Source: a virus
Length of the DNA: 64,000 bases
Strand: one strand, 5' to 3'
IMG/VR virus record: IMGVR_UViG_3300007517_000007
Coordinates: 1 to 64,000 of that record
Shown: positions 1 to 7,010 of the stretch, one piece after another
Position numbering within the stretch: position 1 is the stretch's first letter
How the letters are laid out: each line of letters starts with the position of its first letter
Made by a program: the position numbers and the translations under genes
The notes under the pieces: model-generated
Databases searched by the model: none
What the model was told of the DNA's origin: nothing
Seen by the model: only the letters and a program-made list of their open reading frames with translations

Positions 1-563
1 ACGCCGGTCACGCTGAGCAGCGCCGACCATGTGTTCGTCGCTACTTCGTAGAACCTGAACGTGTTGGTCGCACCACCCACGAACACGTAGAACCGGCCGG
101 TGATGAGCACGAACGTCGACGCGTTCGTCAGGGCCGTCCCGGTCGCGAACGTGAGCACCGAGTTCGTGCCAAACGTGTTCGACAGGATCACTTCCTCGCG
201 CCCGGCACCCGGCCCGCCGGTGATCCTCACTCTGTACCCGGCGAGCGAACCGGGGATCGTCAGGTTCGTCGTCAACGTCGTCGCCGAACCCGCCGTCGCT
301 GTACCAGCCAAACCCATCGGGTGGTAGCAGCCCCCCGACCCTGCGGCCACGACACCTACGTTGCCAGCAGGGAGCTGCAACCAGGAGTCCTGGAACGGGT
401 CGTACAGAAACTGCACAGTTGTGCTGACCACGAACATCTGCAACTGGTCGGCCAGGATGCTCGAAATGATCATCGACCCGGCGGCCGAAACGACAGGCGC
501 AGGCGCGCACATCTCCCATTGCTTACGGTCGAGCAAAGGACGCAACGTACTGACGACAGTCAT
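1..563 (-). CDS. Hypothetical structural protein, C-terminus cut by window edge
   Basis: Translating the minus strand from the ATG at 561-563 gives about 187 residues with no stop before base 1, so the C-terminus lies outside the window. The protein begins MTVVSTLRPLLDRKQWEM and is rich in Gly, Thr, Ala and Val, with beta-type stretches such as GSLAGYRVRITGGPGAGREE and YVFVGGATNTFRFYEVA. This composition is typical of phage surface or tail-associated beta-structured proteins. The start lies 1 nt after the TGA of the gene at 565-975, so the two are probably co-transcribed and coupled. I do not recognise the family; a virion role is inferred from composition and the neighbouring gene. Confidence 0.7.
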   Translation of the reverse strand, partial: MTVVSTLRPLLDRKQWEMCAPAPVVSAAGSMIISSILADQLQMFVVSTTVQFLYDPFQDSWLQLPAGNVGVVAAGSGGCYHPMGLAGTATAGSATTLTTNLTIPGSLAGYRVRITGGPGAGREEVILSNTFGTNSVLTFATGTALTNASTFVLITGRFYVFVGGATNTFRFYEVATNTWSALLSVTG

Positions 564-564
564 G

Positions 565-975
565 TCAGGAGATCACGATCCTCGATCGGAGACCAGCGAA
601 CGGTGCCTGCATCTGAACGTACTGATCGGCGTTGGCCAGTAGACCGCCAACCGCTGTCGAGTTGCTCAACGTGGTGACCGTGCCGGAGGAGATTGTCGTG
701 CTCGCCAGCGTGACCGCAGGGGCGTTAGCGATGAAGACTCTTTGAGCGAACGTCACAGGGTCCAGGAACCCCATCCGTTCGAGCATCGACCGCAGCAACT
801 GAGCCACCTCATCGGAGAACTCCACAGGCAACGGGTTGCGGTTACTGACCCGCTGAAAGTCGTTGTCCTGACCGAACTCGACCTTGACCAACTGGTGCTG
901 GGCGACGCCGTCCCAGTCAGACGCAGCCGTGTAGTCCGGTAGCGGAGTGTTCGTGACTGTGACGTTGTCCGACAT
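565..975 (-). CDS. Hypothetical structural-type protein
   Basis: 136 residues, starting MSDNVTVTNTPLPDYTAAS. The N-terminal half has polar segments and one amphipathic helix (DEVAQLLRSMLERMGF). The C-terminal half (about 75-136) is Ser/Thr/Ala-rich and beta-like (PAVTLASTTISSGTVTTLSN). No catalytic motif, membrane span or signal peptide is visible. It lies directly upstream of the edge-cut gene at 1-563. Its ATG sits 7 nt after a TAGGAT hexamer at 983-988 and has no Shine-Dalgarno sequence, so it is probably leaderless. A small virion or head-tail protein is possible, but the family is not recognised. Confidence 0.7.
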   Translation of the reverse strand: MSDNVTVTNTPLPDYTAASDWDGVAQHQLVKVEFGQDNDFQRVSNRNPLPVEFSDEVAQLLRSMLERMGFLDPVTFAQRVFIANAPAVTLASTTISSGTVTTLSNSTAVGGLLANADQYVQMQAPFAGLRSRIVIS

Positions 976-982
976 GGCGCGA

Positions 983-1004
983 ATCCTACCCTTCGGTGTG
1001 GTCC
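983..1004 (-). promoter_or_regulatory. Candidate leaderless promoter for the 565-975 gene
   Basis: Minus-strand hexamer TAGGAT (983-988) is followed by 7 nt and the ATG at 975. A GGACCACACC segment upstream resembles the GTGACCC variant of motif P seen at 9916-9937. A second GTCGCAC core at 1085-1091 has only a weak hexamer. The rest of the gap 976-1119 holds nothing recognisable. Confidence 0.45.
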
Positions 1005-1119
1005 GGGGTCGGGTTTCGTGTTGCGGGTTGCGGGGTGTGTTTGGGTGCGGGTCCGTTGTTGGACGTGTCTAGTTGTGGCAGGGTGTGCGACAGGGGTGTG
1101 TGGTCGGGGTGCGCCGGTT

Positions 1120-2241
1120 TCAGCGTGACCGGGTCTTCGCCGGTCGCCCGGAGCGTTCGACACCCTTCAACGGTTCCGCCGTGAACGGTCGACTGGTCGT
1201 GTTCGGCTCGCCAGAGCCGGGTGCAGGGTCGGCGGTGTCGGCGTCAGCCGTACCGTCCCCCCCATCAGACACCACGAGGGGTGTGGATAACCCCAGATTT
1301 TCGGTTTTTTCGTCGTCGGTGGGGTCGACGACGGTGGTGGAGCCGCCGGGGGCGGCGACTGTGTCGGCTGGTCCGTCAGCGTCGGGTTCGGTGAGACCGA
1401 ACTCGTCGTCTGTGTGCCCGTTTGCGGGTGCGGGGTCTACTGGTGCCAGGTCGGCTTCGTTGACGGTCACAACGGTGACAGGGACGTGGATGACGGGTCG
1501 TCCGTTCGAGTCGATGATCTGCACGTCGGCGGAGAGGAGCACGGCGACTTCGTTGCGCCACAACGGGTCGGCGTCGAACGCAGGCGCGTTCAGTTTCTTG
1601 CCTTCGCGAGCGGCCGCTGCTTTCAGGACGGTCGCCATTGCTGAGCCGGGCACGACCTCGGACATCCTTGCGTACAGCTCCAACGATTCGGTGCTGTGCT
1701 CCACTGGTGGGGCCGGGGGTTCCGGGGCGTCGGTTTCGTTCGTGATGCCGTCGGTGTCGTCGGCCGGGTCGCCGATGCACAGGATGCGGAGCAGCAGGTT
1801 CTTGAACGCGCCGGTCATGGCCTTGTTCACACCCTTGTCCGAGTTGTCACGGCCGATCCCGGTGGTCTCGGCGACGATCTTGTCGTCGACGCCGCCCGGG
1901 CCGTACAAGGTCCACTCGACGGTGACGAACGTGTCGGTCCACGGGTTGCGGTTCACGGTGATGTCGACGATGGTCTGCTCCACGACCTTCGGGACGATCA
2001 CCACACCGTGCTTGCCGAGCAACGGTTGCGCCGCCTGCGAGATCGCGTCGATGCCACGGAACTTGTACTTGATCGCGCCGTCTTCGTGGTTCTCACCGCG
2101 TTTCTTCTCGATGCCGCCGACCTCCGCCATCACCGCATGCAACGCCGTGATCACATTCGACGGGCGCGACACCAGCACCATCGGCTGCAACACCGAGACA
2201 GCCTCGACGGGTGGTTCGTGCACTTCCTCGACGGCCGTCAT
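1120..2241 (-). CDS. ERF-family single-strand annealing recombinase
   Basis: 373 residues. The ERF core lies at about 28-170: SNVITALHAVMAEVGGIEKK, then KYKFRGIDAISQAAQPLLGK and HGVVIVP, ending in a segment with FKNLLLRILCI. This order (helix, FRGID motif, late-conserved helix) is characteristic of ERF proteins, which load on single-stranded DNA and anneal complementary strands during phage recombination. The C-terminal 200 residues are acidic and proline-rich, low in complexity, and end in a basic tail (GRPAKTRSR). That layout suits an SSB-like protein-interaction tail. The ATG overlaps the stop of 2241-2546 as TGATG, so the two are translationally coupled. The gene sits among structural genes, away from the other DNA-metabolism genes. 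Confidence 0.85.
   Translation of the reverse strand: MTAVEEVHEPPVEAVSVLQPMVLVSRPSNVITALHAVMAEVGGIEKKRGENHEDGAIKYKFRGIDAISQAAQPLLGKHGVVIVPKVVEQTIVDITVNRNPWTDTFVTVEWTLYGPGGVDDKIVAETTGIGRDNSDKGVNKAMTGAFKNLLLRILCIGDPADDTDGITNETDAPEPPAPPVEHSTESLELYARMSEVVPGSAMATVLKAAAAREGKKLNAPAFDADPLWRNEVAVLLSADVQIIDSNGRPVIHVPVTVVTVNEADLAPVDPAPANGHTDDEFGLTEPDADGPADTVAAPGGSTTVVDPTDDEKTENLGLSTPLVVSDGGDGTADADTADPAPGSGEPNTTSRPFTAEPLKGVERSGRPAKTRSR
1282..1290 (-). other. Perfect DnaA-box sequence inside ERF gene
   Basis: The minus strand reads TTATCCACA, the bacterial DnaA-box consensus, next to a T-rich run (about 1297-1310). It lies within codons of the ERF acidic tail. A single box is not an origin; its presence may be chance or may mark a secondary DnaA site. 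Confidence 0.35.
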
Positions 2242-2546
2242 CAGCAGAACACCTTGAACACGACCGGACCCAACCGCACCTGACGCACCGGTGAATCCTC
2301 GGTCGGACGCGGGTACGGATCAGCGATCGTCGACCCGTCCGTCATCGTGAACACGATCTCGGAGTACCCGGGCTGATCCGCGGTCACCTTGCACCACGCC
2401 CAGAACTCGTCACCCCCAGTCTGCTGCGGCAAGTTCCCGACCAGGTGCACCACGAACCCGACCGGGGGAGGCATGTCCAGCTCAGTGAACCCGTACTCGT
2501 CGCCGGGCAGAATCGTTACGGGCATGTCAGCGTTGGAATCAGTCAT
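2241..2546 (-). CDS. Hypothetical protein, leaderless start
   Basis: 101 residues starting MTDSNADMPVTILPGDEYGF. I chose this ATG, not the upstream one at 2576, because the promoter hexamer GACACT (2553-2558) ends 6 nt before it and the longer reading would run through the promoter. The protein is a compact mixed alpha/beta sequence with FVVHLVGNLPQQTGGDEFWA and SEIVFTMTDGSTIADPYPRP. No known catalytic motif is visible. Its stop overlaps the ERF start, so it may be the first gene of an ERF operon. Confidence 0.7.
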   Translation of the reverse strand: MTDSNADMPVTILPGDEYGFTELDMPPPVGFVVHLVGNLPQQTGGDEFWAWCKVTADQPGYSEIVFTMTDGSTIADPYPRPTEDSPVRQVRLGPVVFKVFC

Positions 2547-2552
2547 ACCGAC

Positions 2553-2572
2553 AGTGTCGCACACCGACCGAC
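2553..2572 (-). promoter_or_regulatory. Motif P promoter, leaderless, for 2241-2546
   Basis: The minus strand reads GTCGGTCGGTGTGCGACACT. GACACT serves as the -10 and the ATG follows after 6 nt. The same GTCGGTC variant recurs at 61202-61221. Confidence 0.75.
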
Positions 2573-2586
2573 ACAATCAGCCGGGC

Positions 2587-2622
2587 GTCCGGGGAAAGTC
2601 GCCATGAGATCCTTCCCCGGAC
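2587..2622 (-). terminator. Strong hairpin downstream of protease gene
   Basis: Perfect 10-bp stem (GTCCGGGGAA with TTCCCCGGAC) and a 16-nt loop, without a U-tract. It lies after the head-protease operon and just before the promoter at 2553-2572, so it probably insulates the two. It is symmetric and could act on either strand. Confidence 0.5.
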
Positions 2623-2710
2623 AGACCGCACAGTAGTACCAGCACCGCCACCCTGACGACTAGGGTTCAGCACCTCAATGCGATCATGACTCCGGTCATG
2701 GTCCCGGCCG

Positions 2711-2740
2711 CCCGGCGGGAAACGAGAGACCCCCGCCGGG
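2711..2740 (-). terminator. GC-rich hairpin after head-protease gene
   Basis: Perfect 9-bp stem CCCGGCGGG/CCCGCCGGG with a 12-nt loop, about 60 nt past the stop of 2801-4444. It is the first of two hairpins in the 250-bp gap 2547-2800, which otherwise shows no convincing gene. The likely role is termination or 3'-end protection. Confidence 0.5.
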
Positions 2741-2800
2741 CAGGTCAGTGACACGATTCTCCCGTTGCAGCGGCCCGTTGAATCGGGTCACCGCTCAGGG

Positions 2801-4444
2801 TCAGCGCCTCTTTTTCGACGCCTTGTGCTCCTCAGCCTTCTCCGACAGAGTCTTCGGACGCTCCGGCTCATCGGACTCCGACGTGTTATCGGTCTGACTG
2901 CCCGGGGCCTTCCATGCACCCTTCTTCATCTTCGGTGGCCTGCCGGACCCGCTGCCGTGGGTCGACTGGTCGTGGCTGGCGTGGAACTGCTCGACACGGA
3001 ACACCCGGACCGTCGGCGTGCGGAACTGGCGAGGACCGAACCGGGTCATGAATCCCGACGACAACTCCACCGCCTCGACCGCCTCGACCGCTTCGACCGA
3101 CAGGGCTTCGGCAGGCTCGGCACAGCCGCCACCGCAGCCGCAGTCACCATCAGCCAACGTCGTCAACGACGACGCCGTGAAGAACCCGCCCGACGCCACG
3201 AGAGCAAACACCTCGTCATCAGCGGTCAACGCCAACGCTGCCTGGCCGGGCATCACGTAGTCACCGGCCGACGCTGCGAGTGCCTGCGTCACCTTGAACC
3301 CGCCGTTGTTCACCGCGACCAGCGCACAGCACTCGCGTGGGTTGCCGTTGATGAACCGCCAGTCCGGGGAGATGTCCGACGCCCGCAGATTGCGGATCTG
3401 AACCGGGGTCGCCTGCGGGCGCATCACACCGGCCACATAGATCCCGAACTGTGTGTCGTACGGGACGACGTCGGCGACCGCCGAACCGGTGTGAGCGTAG
3501 AACGCCATCGCGTCCGACGCCTGACGCTTCAAGTCGGGGTGCACGGTGTCCATCACGATCGGGCCGGTACGGATCGTGTCGCCCTCCGCGGTCAGCACAC
3601 TGCCGACACGGAACGCCGCGTAGTTCGTGCGCGACTTCGGGACCGGGACGCACTTCCCAGCGAACGCGATGTGGCAGGTGCCCTCCGACGCGATGATCCC
3701 CGACAGGCGACCATCCGCCGAGATGTCCAGCGGGTGGTTCATGTCCGCCGGGTTGCCCGGCTTCGAGAACCACGACTTCGGTGGGGCCAACGGGATCGAC
3801 GAACCCCCCGACGCGACAAGCGACTCGACCGGGTCGATCGGTGTGAACACACGGGCGGTCATGGATCCGGCAGACGCAGCCATCGCGCCCTCCTCTGTGT
3901 TGGTAGTGAGTTCGATGGTTGCTTCGATGATCGCCTGGAACGGGCAGACAGTCGCCCCACGGATCCGACCCCGTGAGATGTTGCGGAGCGTGCCGAGCTT
4001 CGTGCGGGTCTCCGACAGTTGCACGGCGTCGAGGTCGACCGAGATGCCACGCATCGTGCCTCGATCCAACGCCAACGCCAAGTCGATACCGCCCGGCGCG
4101 AACGGGTCGATGAACCCCGTCGCCCAGACCCGCTGGTCGATACGGGTCAACGTCACGATGTTTCCGGCCAGCATCGCGCCGTCATGCCCGGACCCGCCGA
4201 CCGGGTTCACGAACTGCGCCATCAACGACAACGGCAACGACGCCTCGTCCCACGTCAACGCGCCAGCAGCAACACGGCGCATGTCGCCGGTGTCAACACC
4301 CTCGACGACGATGAACCCCGCCCACGGCACCATCTCACCGTTACGGATCGCTTCGACCGCTCGACCGCCGGTCACGGAGAACGTCGCCGACATGCCGTTC
4401 ACGGCCTCGGGAGAGAGCGCAGCGAGGATCGCGGCAGTTGACAT
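2801..4444 (-). CDS. Putative capsid maturation protease
   Basis: 547 residues. The first 160 have a prohead-protease-like arrangement: WAGFIVVEGVDTGDMRRVAA, then VWATGFIDPF and a block ending GTMRGISVDLDAVQL. The middle (about 290-400) has the RTGPIVMDTVHPDLKRQASD and FGIYVAGVMRP signature typical of actinophage capsid maturation proteins. It follows portal and MuF, the usual order. The C-terminal 90 residues are different in kind: a cysteine cluster CGCGGGC, a VEAVEAVEAVE run, then a HASHDQSTHG header and a basic Ser/Lys tail. That header type also occurs in the protein at 62836-63699. The ATG lies 6 nt after a TACGAT hexamer (4451-4456), so it may be leaderless. Function by family; active-site residues not assigned. 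Confidence 0.7.
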   Translation of the reverse strand: MSTAAILAALSPEAVNGMSATFSVTGGRAVEAIRNGEMVPWAGFIVVEGVDTGDMRRVAAGALTWDEASLPLSLMAQFVNPVGGSGHDGAMLAGNIVTLTRIDQRVWATGFIDPFAPGGIDLALALDRGTMRGISVDLDAVQLSETRTKLGTLRNISRGRIRGATVCPFQAIIEATIELTTNTEEGAMAASAGSMTARVFTPIDPVESLVASGGSSIPLAPPKSWFSKPGNPADMNHPLDISADGRLSGIIASEGTCHIAFAGKCVPVPKSRTNYAAFRVGSVLTAEGDTIRTGPIVMDTVHPDLKRQASDAMAFYAHTGSAVADVVPYDTQFGIYVAGVMRPQATPVQIRNLRASDISPDWRFINGNPRECCALVAVNNGGFKVTQALAASAGDYVMPGQAALALTADDEVFALVASGGFFTASSLTTLADGDCGCGGGCAEPAEALSVEAVEAVEAVELSSGFMTRFGPRQFRTPTVRVFRVEQFHASHDQSTHGSGSGRPPKMKKGAWKAPGSQTDNTSESDEPERPKTLSEKAEEHKASKKRR

Positions 4445-4485
4445 GCCGACATCGTAACGACACCGGGGCCGTCAGGCCGGGAAGG

Positions 4486-4695
4486 TCAGGCCATCGGGCC
4501 GTGCGACATACGGATCCGGAAGTCGGCGCGCTCCGGGCTCAACCCGAGACGAACGAGCACCGCCTTCGCGACCTTGTCCGACGCGACGGTCGTCGTCATG
4601 CGCTGCCCGATCCGAGCGACAGCGCGATCCGCCGAGTCGGTGTCAGACAGGTTCGTGTCGACCCGCAGCAACACGGTGACGTCGCGGTAGCTCAT
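4486..4695 (-). CDS. Small hypothetical protein
   Basis: 69 residues (MSYRDVTVLLRVDTNLSDTD...). It reads as a beta strand followed by two helices, with basic residues spread through it (RIGQRMTTTVASDKVAKAVL). The start was chosen because TACATT at 4702-4707 lies 6 nt upstream. It sits between MuF and the protease and might be a head-assembly accessory, but no family is recognised. Confidence 0.65.
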   Translation of the reverse strand: MSYRDVTVLLRVDTNLSDTDSADRAVARIGQRMTTTVASDKVAKAVLVRLGLSPERADFRIRMSHGPMA

Positions 4696-4701
4696 GACCC
4701 A

Positions 4702-4721
4702 AATGTAACATCCGCTCCGAC
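4702..4721 (-). promoter_or_regulatory. Motif P promoter, leaderless, for 4486-4695
   Basis: The minus strand reads GTCGGAGCGGATGTTACATT, with the ATG 6 nt after the TACATT hexamer. This places a promoter inside the head operon. Confidence 0.7.
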
Positions 4722-4723
4722 AC

Positions 4724-7003
4724 TCAGTCCGGGGCGGCCCTTTGGCGACGGGCGGCGCGACGGGTCGAGCCGACCACACGGATCCTCGGGTCGACGAGAA
4801 TGCCCTCCAACGGGCGGCCCGACAGCAACGCCGCCGTCGCCCGGTGATGCCCGGACAAGATGATGTGCTGACCGTTTGCCGGGTTCCGGTAGATCACCGG
4901 GTACTGGTTGCCTGGCTGGTCACGGTCAGCGAACGTCTCACCGACCGACTGGTACGTCGGGTCGTTCATGTAGTAGTCGACGCCCTCACGAGTCACGCCG
5001 GGCTGCGTAGCGTGCAACGTGCGAGGGTCGAACGCCGACAACTGCGGCGGTCGGGCCAACGCCTCAGCGACCACCGCCTTGTCGTACAACGGTGCACCTT
5101 TCGTGCGAGACGCCGACCGGAACGGGACTGTCGTCACCCCGACACCACCTTCGGCGAAGATCGCGTCGAGCCCCTTGCCGAACTGGTCCTTGTGCCGCTC
5201 CAGCTGCTCACGGTTCGGTGTCTCGACGAGACGGTGTTCGCGTTCGTACGTGCGGATCCGTGACCGTTCCTCCCTGAACCGGCGGGCCTGGTCAGGATCG
5301 AAGATCGACGGGCGGACACCGACGTCGAACGTGCGGCGCGGACGACCCGACGAGTCGTAATGCGAACGCCACCGGCCTCCCTCGAACGAGCCCCTCGCGT
5401 GTCGTTGCTGGACATCCCACGACATGCCATGCGACTTCGACTCGATGTCGTGCAGCTCTGCGAAGTCGTAGGCGTATTCGAGCAGGGTGTCCATGTCCAC
5501 CGACGCCCGAGCGGCCACCATCATCTGATCGCCGCCAGCGAGGTTCAGTAGCACCTGCGCCGCCCACCGGTGATGACCATCGAGGATGCGGCCGTCCGAC
5601 GACACGAACGCCGGATGCTCCGGGGTGAACTGGCCGTTACGGATCGCCGCGACCATCTTGCCGACCTTGCGGGCGTCGAGTTCTGACTGTGTCGCCAACA
5701 CGTCCAGCGGGTCGACGGACTCCAGCGTCACCGTCGCGCCTTTGCCTTCGATGTACGACTGGAAGTCCTCGATGAAGTTCTCCGGGATCTGCGGCATCTC
5801 GTCACGCGTCAACGGGTTCCGTGACACCCCGGTGAAGAACTCCTCCGTGACCCGTACCAGTGTCAGATCGACCGGTTCGGGATGACGACCGAGGATCTCG
5901 ACGAGGTCTGCTGCGTCGTTCATGCCCACCGACACCGGGTCGCCGTTGATGACGTCGTCGGCCAGCACGCTCAGAGACGACACGGTCAGCACATCGCCGA
6001 CAGTAGTAGCGAACCCGACACCGGCCGTCGACACCGTGAACGCCGTCTTGACCGCGTCAAGCAGCTCTGGGCGGCGCATCCTGTACCGGCCTCGGATCTC
6101 GGCGATCCGTGCGTACGTCAGCAGGGTCGCCATGTTCATGTCGTCCAACACGTCGGGGCAGTCCGATCCAGCAGCCAACCCTTGCAGACACAACGAGTTG
6201 ATGACGGCCAACTGCAACGCCGGTTTGTTCATCCTCGACCGGCCCGGAATGTTCAGCTGACGCGCCGTCTTGTACAACGCTTTCTTCGTGGCGTCGACCG
6301 CCTGTTTCACCTGGTCGCCGTCCACCCAACCGAGCAGGCACCGGCAGTTGATTTTCAGTTCGATCGGGAGTTGCGGATCACCCGGGAATCTGGCGTCGAA
6401 CCCTCCGACGTTGAACAGGCCACCGATCGGGACGACGTCACGGTCGACTGCGACGTGCGCCTCACGAACCCTGTCGTCGCGCTGCGTGATCCACGACTTC
6501 GCTGCCACCCCCGAGGCCTGGAACGACGCGTCGAACCCGGCGTTGATCGACGCCGTCGTCGACGTGCGAGCCAACACGTCCGCCTTGCGCGGATTCAACG
6601 GTGACATCGGACTGTCGAGCAGCAAGTCCAGCACCAGGTCCGAGGGGATCTCGTCTTCGATGATCGTCTCGGTGAACTCGTCCAACGACGCCCTGATCGC
6701 CGACGCCAAATCGTTCATCGCGTTCTCCTGCAACACGATCAGCTTCGCCAGTTGATCGTCGGTCGGCAACACCCCGAACAGCACCGCCGCAGCGATCACA
6801 GCGTCCATGTACCCGTCGCCCTGCGCGTCGGACACCCCCAACGTCAACGCCTCCCACTCGGCGTCGGAGATGGTCTGTCCTGCGCCCGCAACGAGGGCGG
6901 TGATCTGCGGGGCGACCAGGTCGACAGCAGCTCGGTACGCGGCACGCGACTCGCGTATCACCGCCTCGAAGATTTCGGGGTCGACGTACCGTTCGACGGT
7001 CAC
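4724..7003 (-). CDS. MuF-type minor head protein with two ParB/Srx-like domains
   Basis: 759 residues; the GTG start at 7001-7003 is 7 nt past the portal stop. Order: helical N-terminus (1-140); MuF core (about 145-226) ending in the KINCRC motif; two Rho-N/SAP-like segments (NIPGRSRMNKPALQLAV, 251-267, and RGRYRMRRPELLDAV, 304-318); a ParB-like domain (about 425-500) with DGRILDGHHRWAAQVL; a header-like stretch (526-545) ending GSFEGGRW; a charged linker; and a second domain (about 680-745) with ANGQHIILSGHHRATAALL. MuF proteins attach to the portal inside the capsid and often carry effector domains. The GHHR motif is the ParB/Srx active-site signature (nucleotide binding or hydrolysis). Two such domains in one MuF suggest a capsid-borne effector. 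That function is inferred. Confidence 0.8.
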   Translation of the reverse strand: MTVERYVDPEIFEAVIRESRAAYRAAVDLVAPQITALVAGAGQTISDAEWEALTLGVSDAQGDGYMDAVIAAAVLFGVLPTDDQLAKLIVLQENAMNDLASAIRASLDEFTETIIEDEIPSDLVLDLLLDSPMSPLNPRKADVLARTSTTASINAGFDASFQASGVAAKSWITQRDDRVREAHVAVDRDVVPIGGLFNVGGFDARFPGDPQLPIELKINCRCLLGWVDGDQVKQAVDATKKALYKTARQLNIPGRSRMNKPALQLAVINSLCLQGLAAGSDCPDVLDDMNMATLLTYARIAEIRGRYRMRRPELLDAVKTAFTVSTAGVGFATTVGDVLTVSSLSVLADDVINGDPVSVGMNDAADLVEILGRHPEPVDLTLVRVTEEFFTGVSRNPLTRDEMPQIPENFIEDFQSYIEGKGATVTLESVDPLDVLATQSELDARKVGKMVAAIRNGQFTPEHPAFVSSDGRILDGHHRWAAQVLLNLAGGDQMMVAARASVDMDTLLEYAYDFAELHDIESKSHGMSWDVQQRHARGSFEGGRWRSHYDSSGRPRRTFDVGVRPSIFDPDQARRFREERSRIRTYEREHRLVETPNREQLERHKDQFGKGLDAIFAEGGVGVTTVPFRSASRTKGAPLYDKAVVAEALARPPQLSAFDPRTLHATQPGVTREGVDYYMNDPTYQSVGETFADRDQPGNQYPVIYRNPANGQHIILSGHHRATAALLSGRPLEGILVDPRIRVVGSTRRAARRQRAAPD

Positions 7004-7010
7004 ACCAGCC

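Noticed and set aside
16-330. Plus-strand ORFs 100-327 and 321-677 at the left edge
   Set aside because: They mirror the minus-strand structural gene 1-563, which has a coherent beta-type sequence and a coupled start.
2539-2754. Minus ORF in the 2547-2800 gap
   Set aside because: It runs through the hairpins and the promoter at 2553-2572, and has Arg/Ser/Gly-rich composition with no ribosome site.
2765-3976. Plus-strand ORF (403 residues) opposite the protease-type gene
   Set aside because: Arg-rich antisense reading; the minus frame contains conserved actinophage capsid-protease segments.
4451-4470. Motif P upstream of the protease-type gene
   Set aside because: TACGAT is at leaderless distance, but the GTCG core is missing at the right spacing, so it is noted only in that gene's entry.
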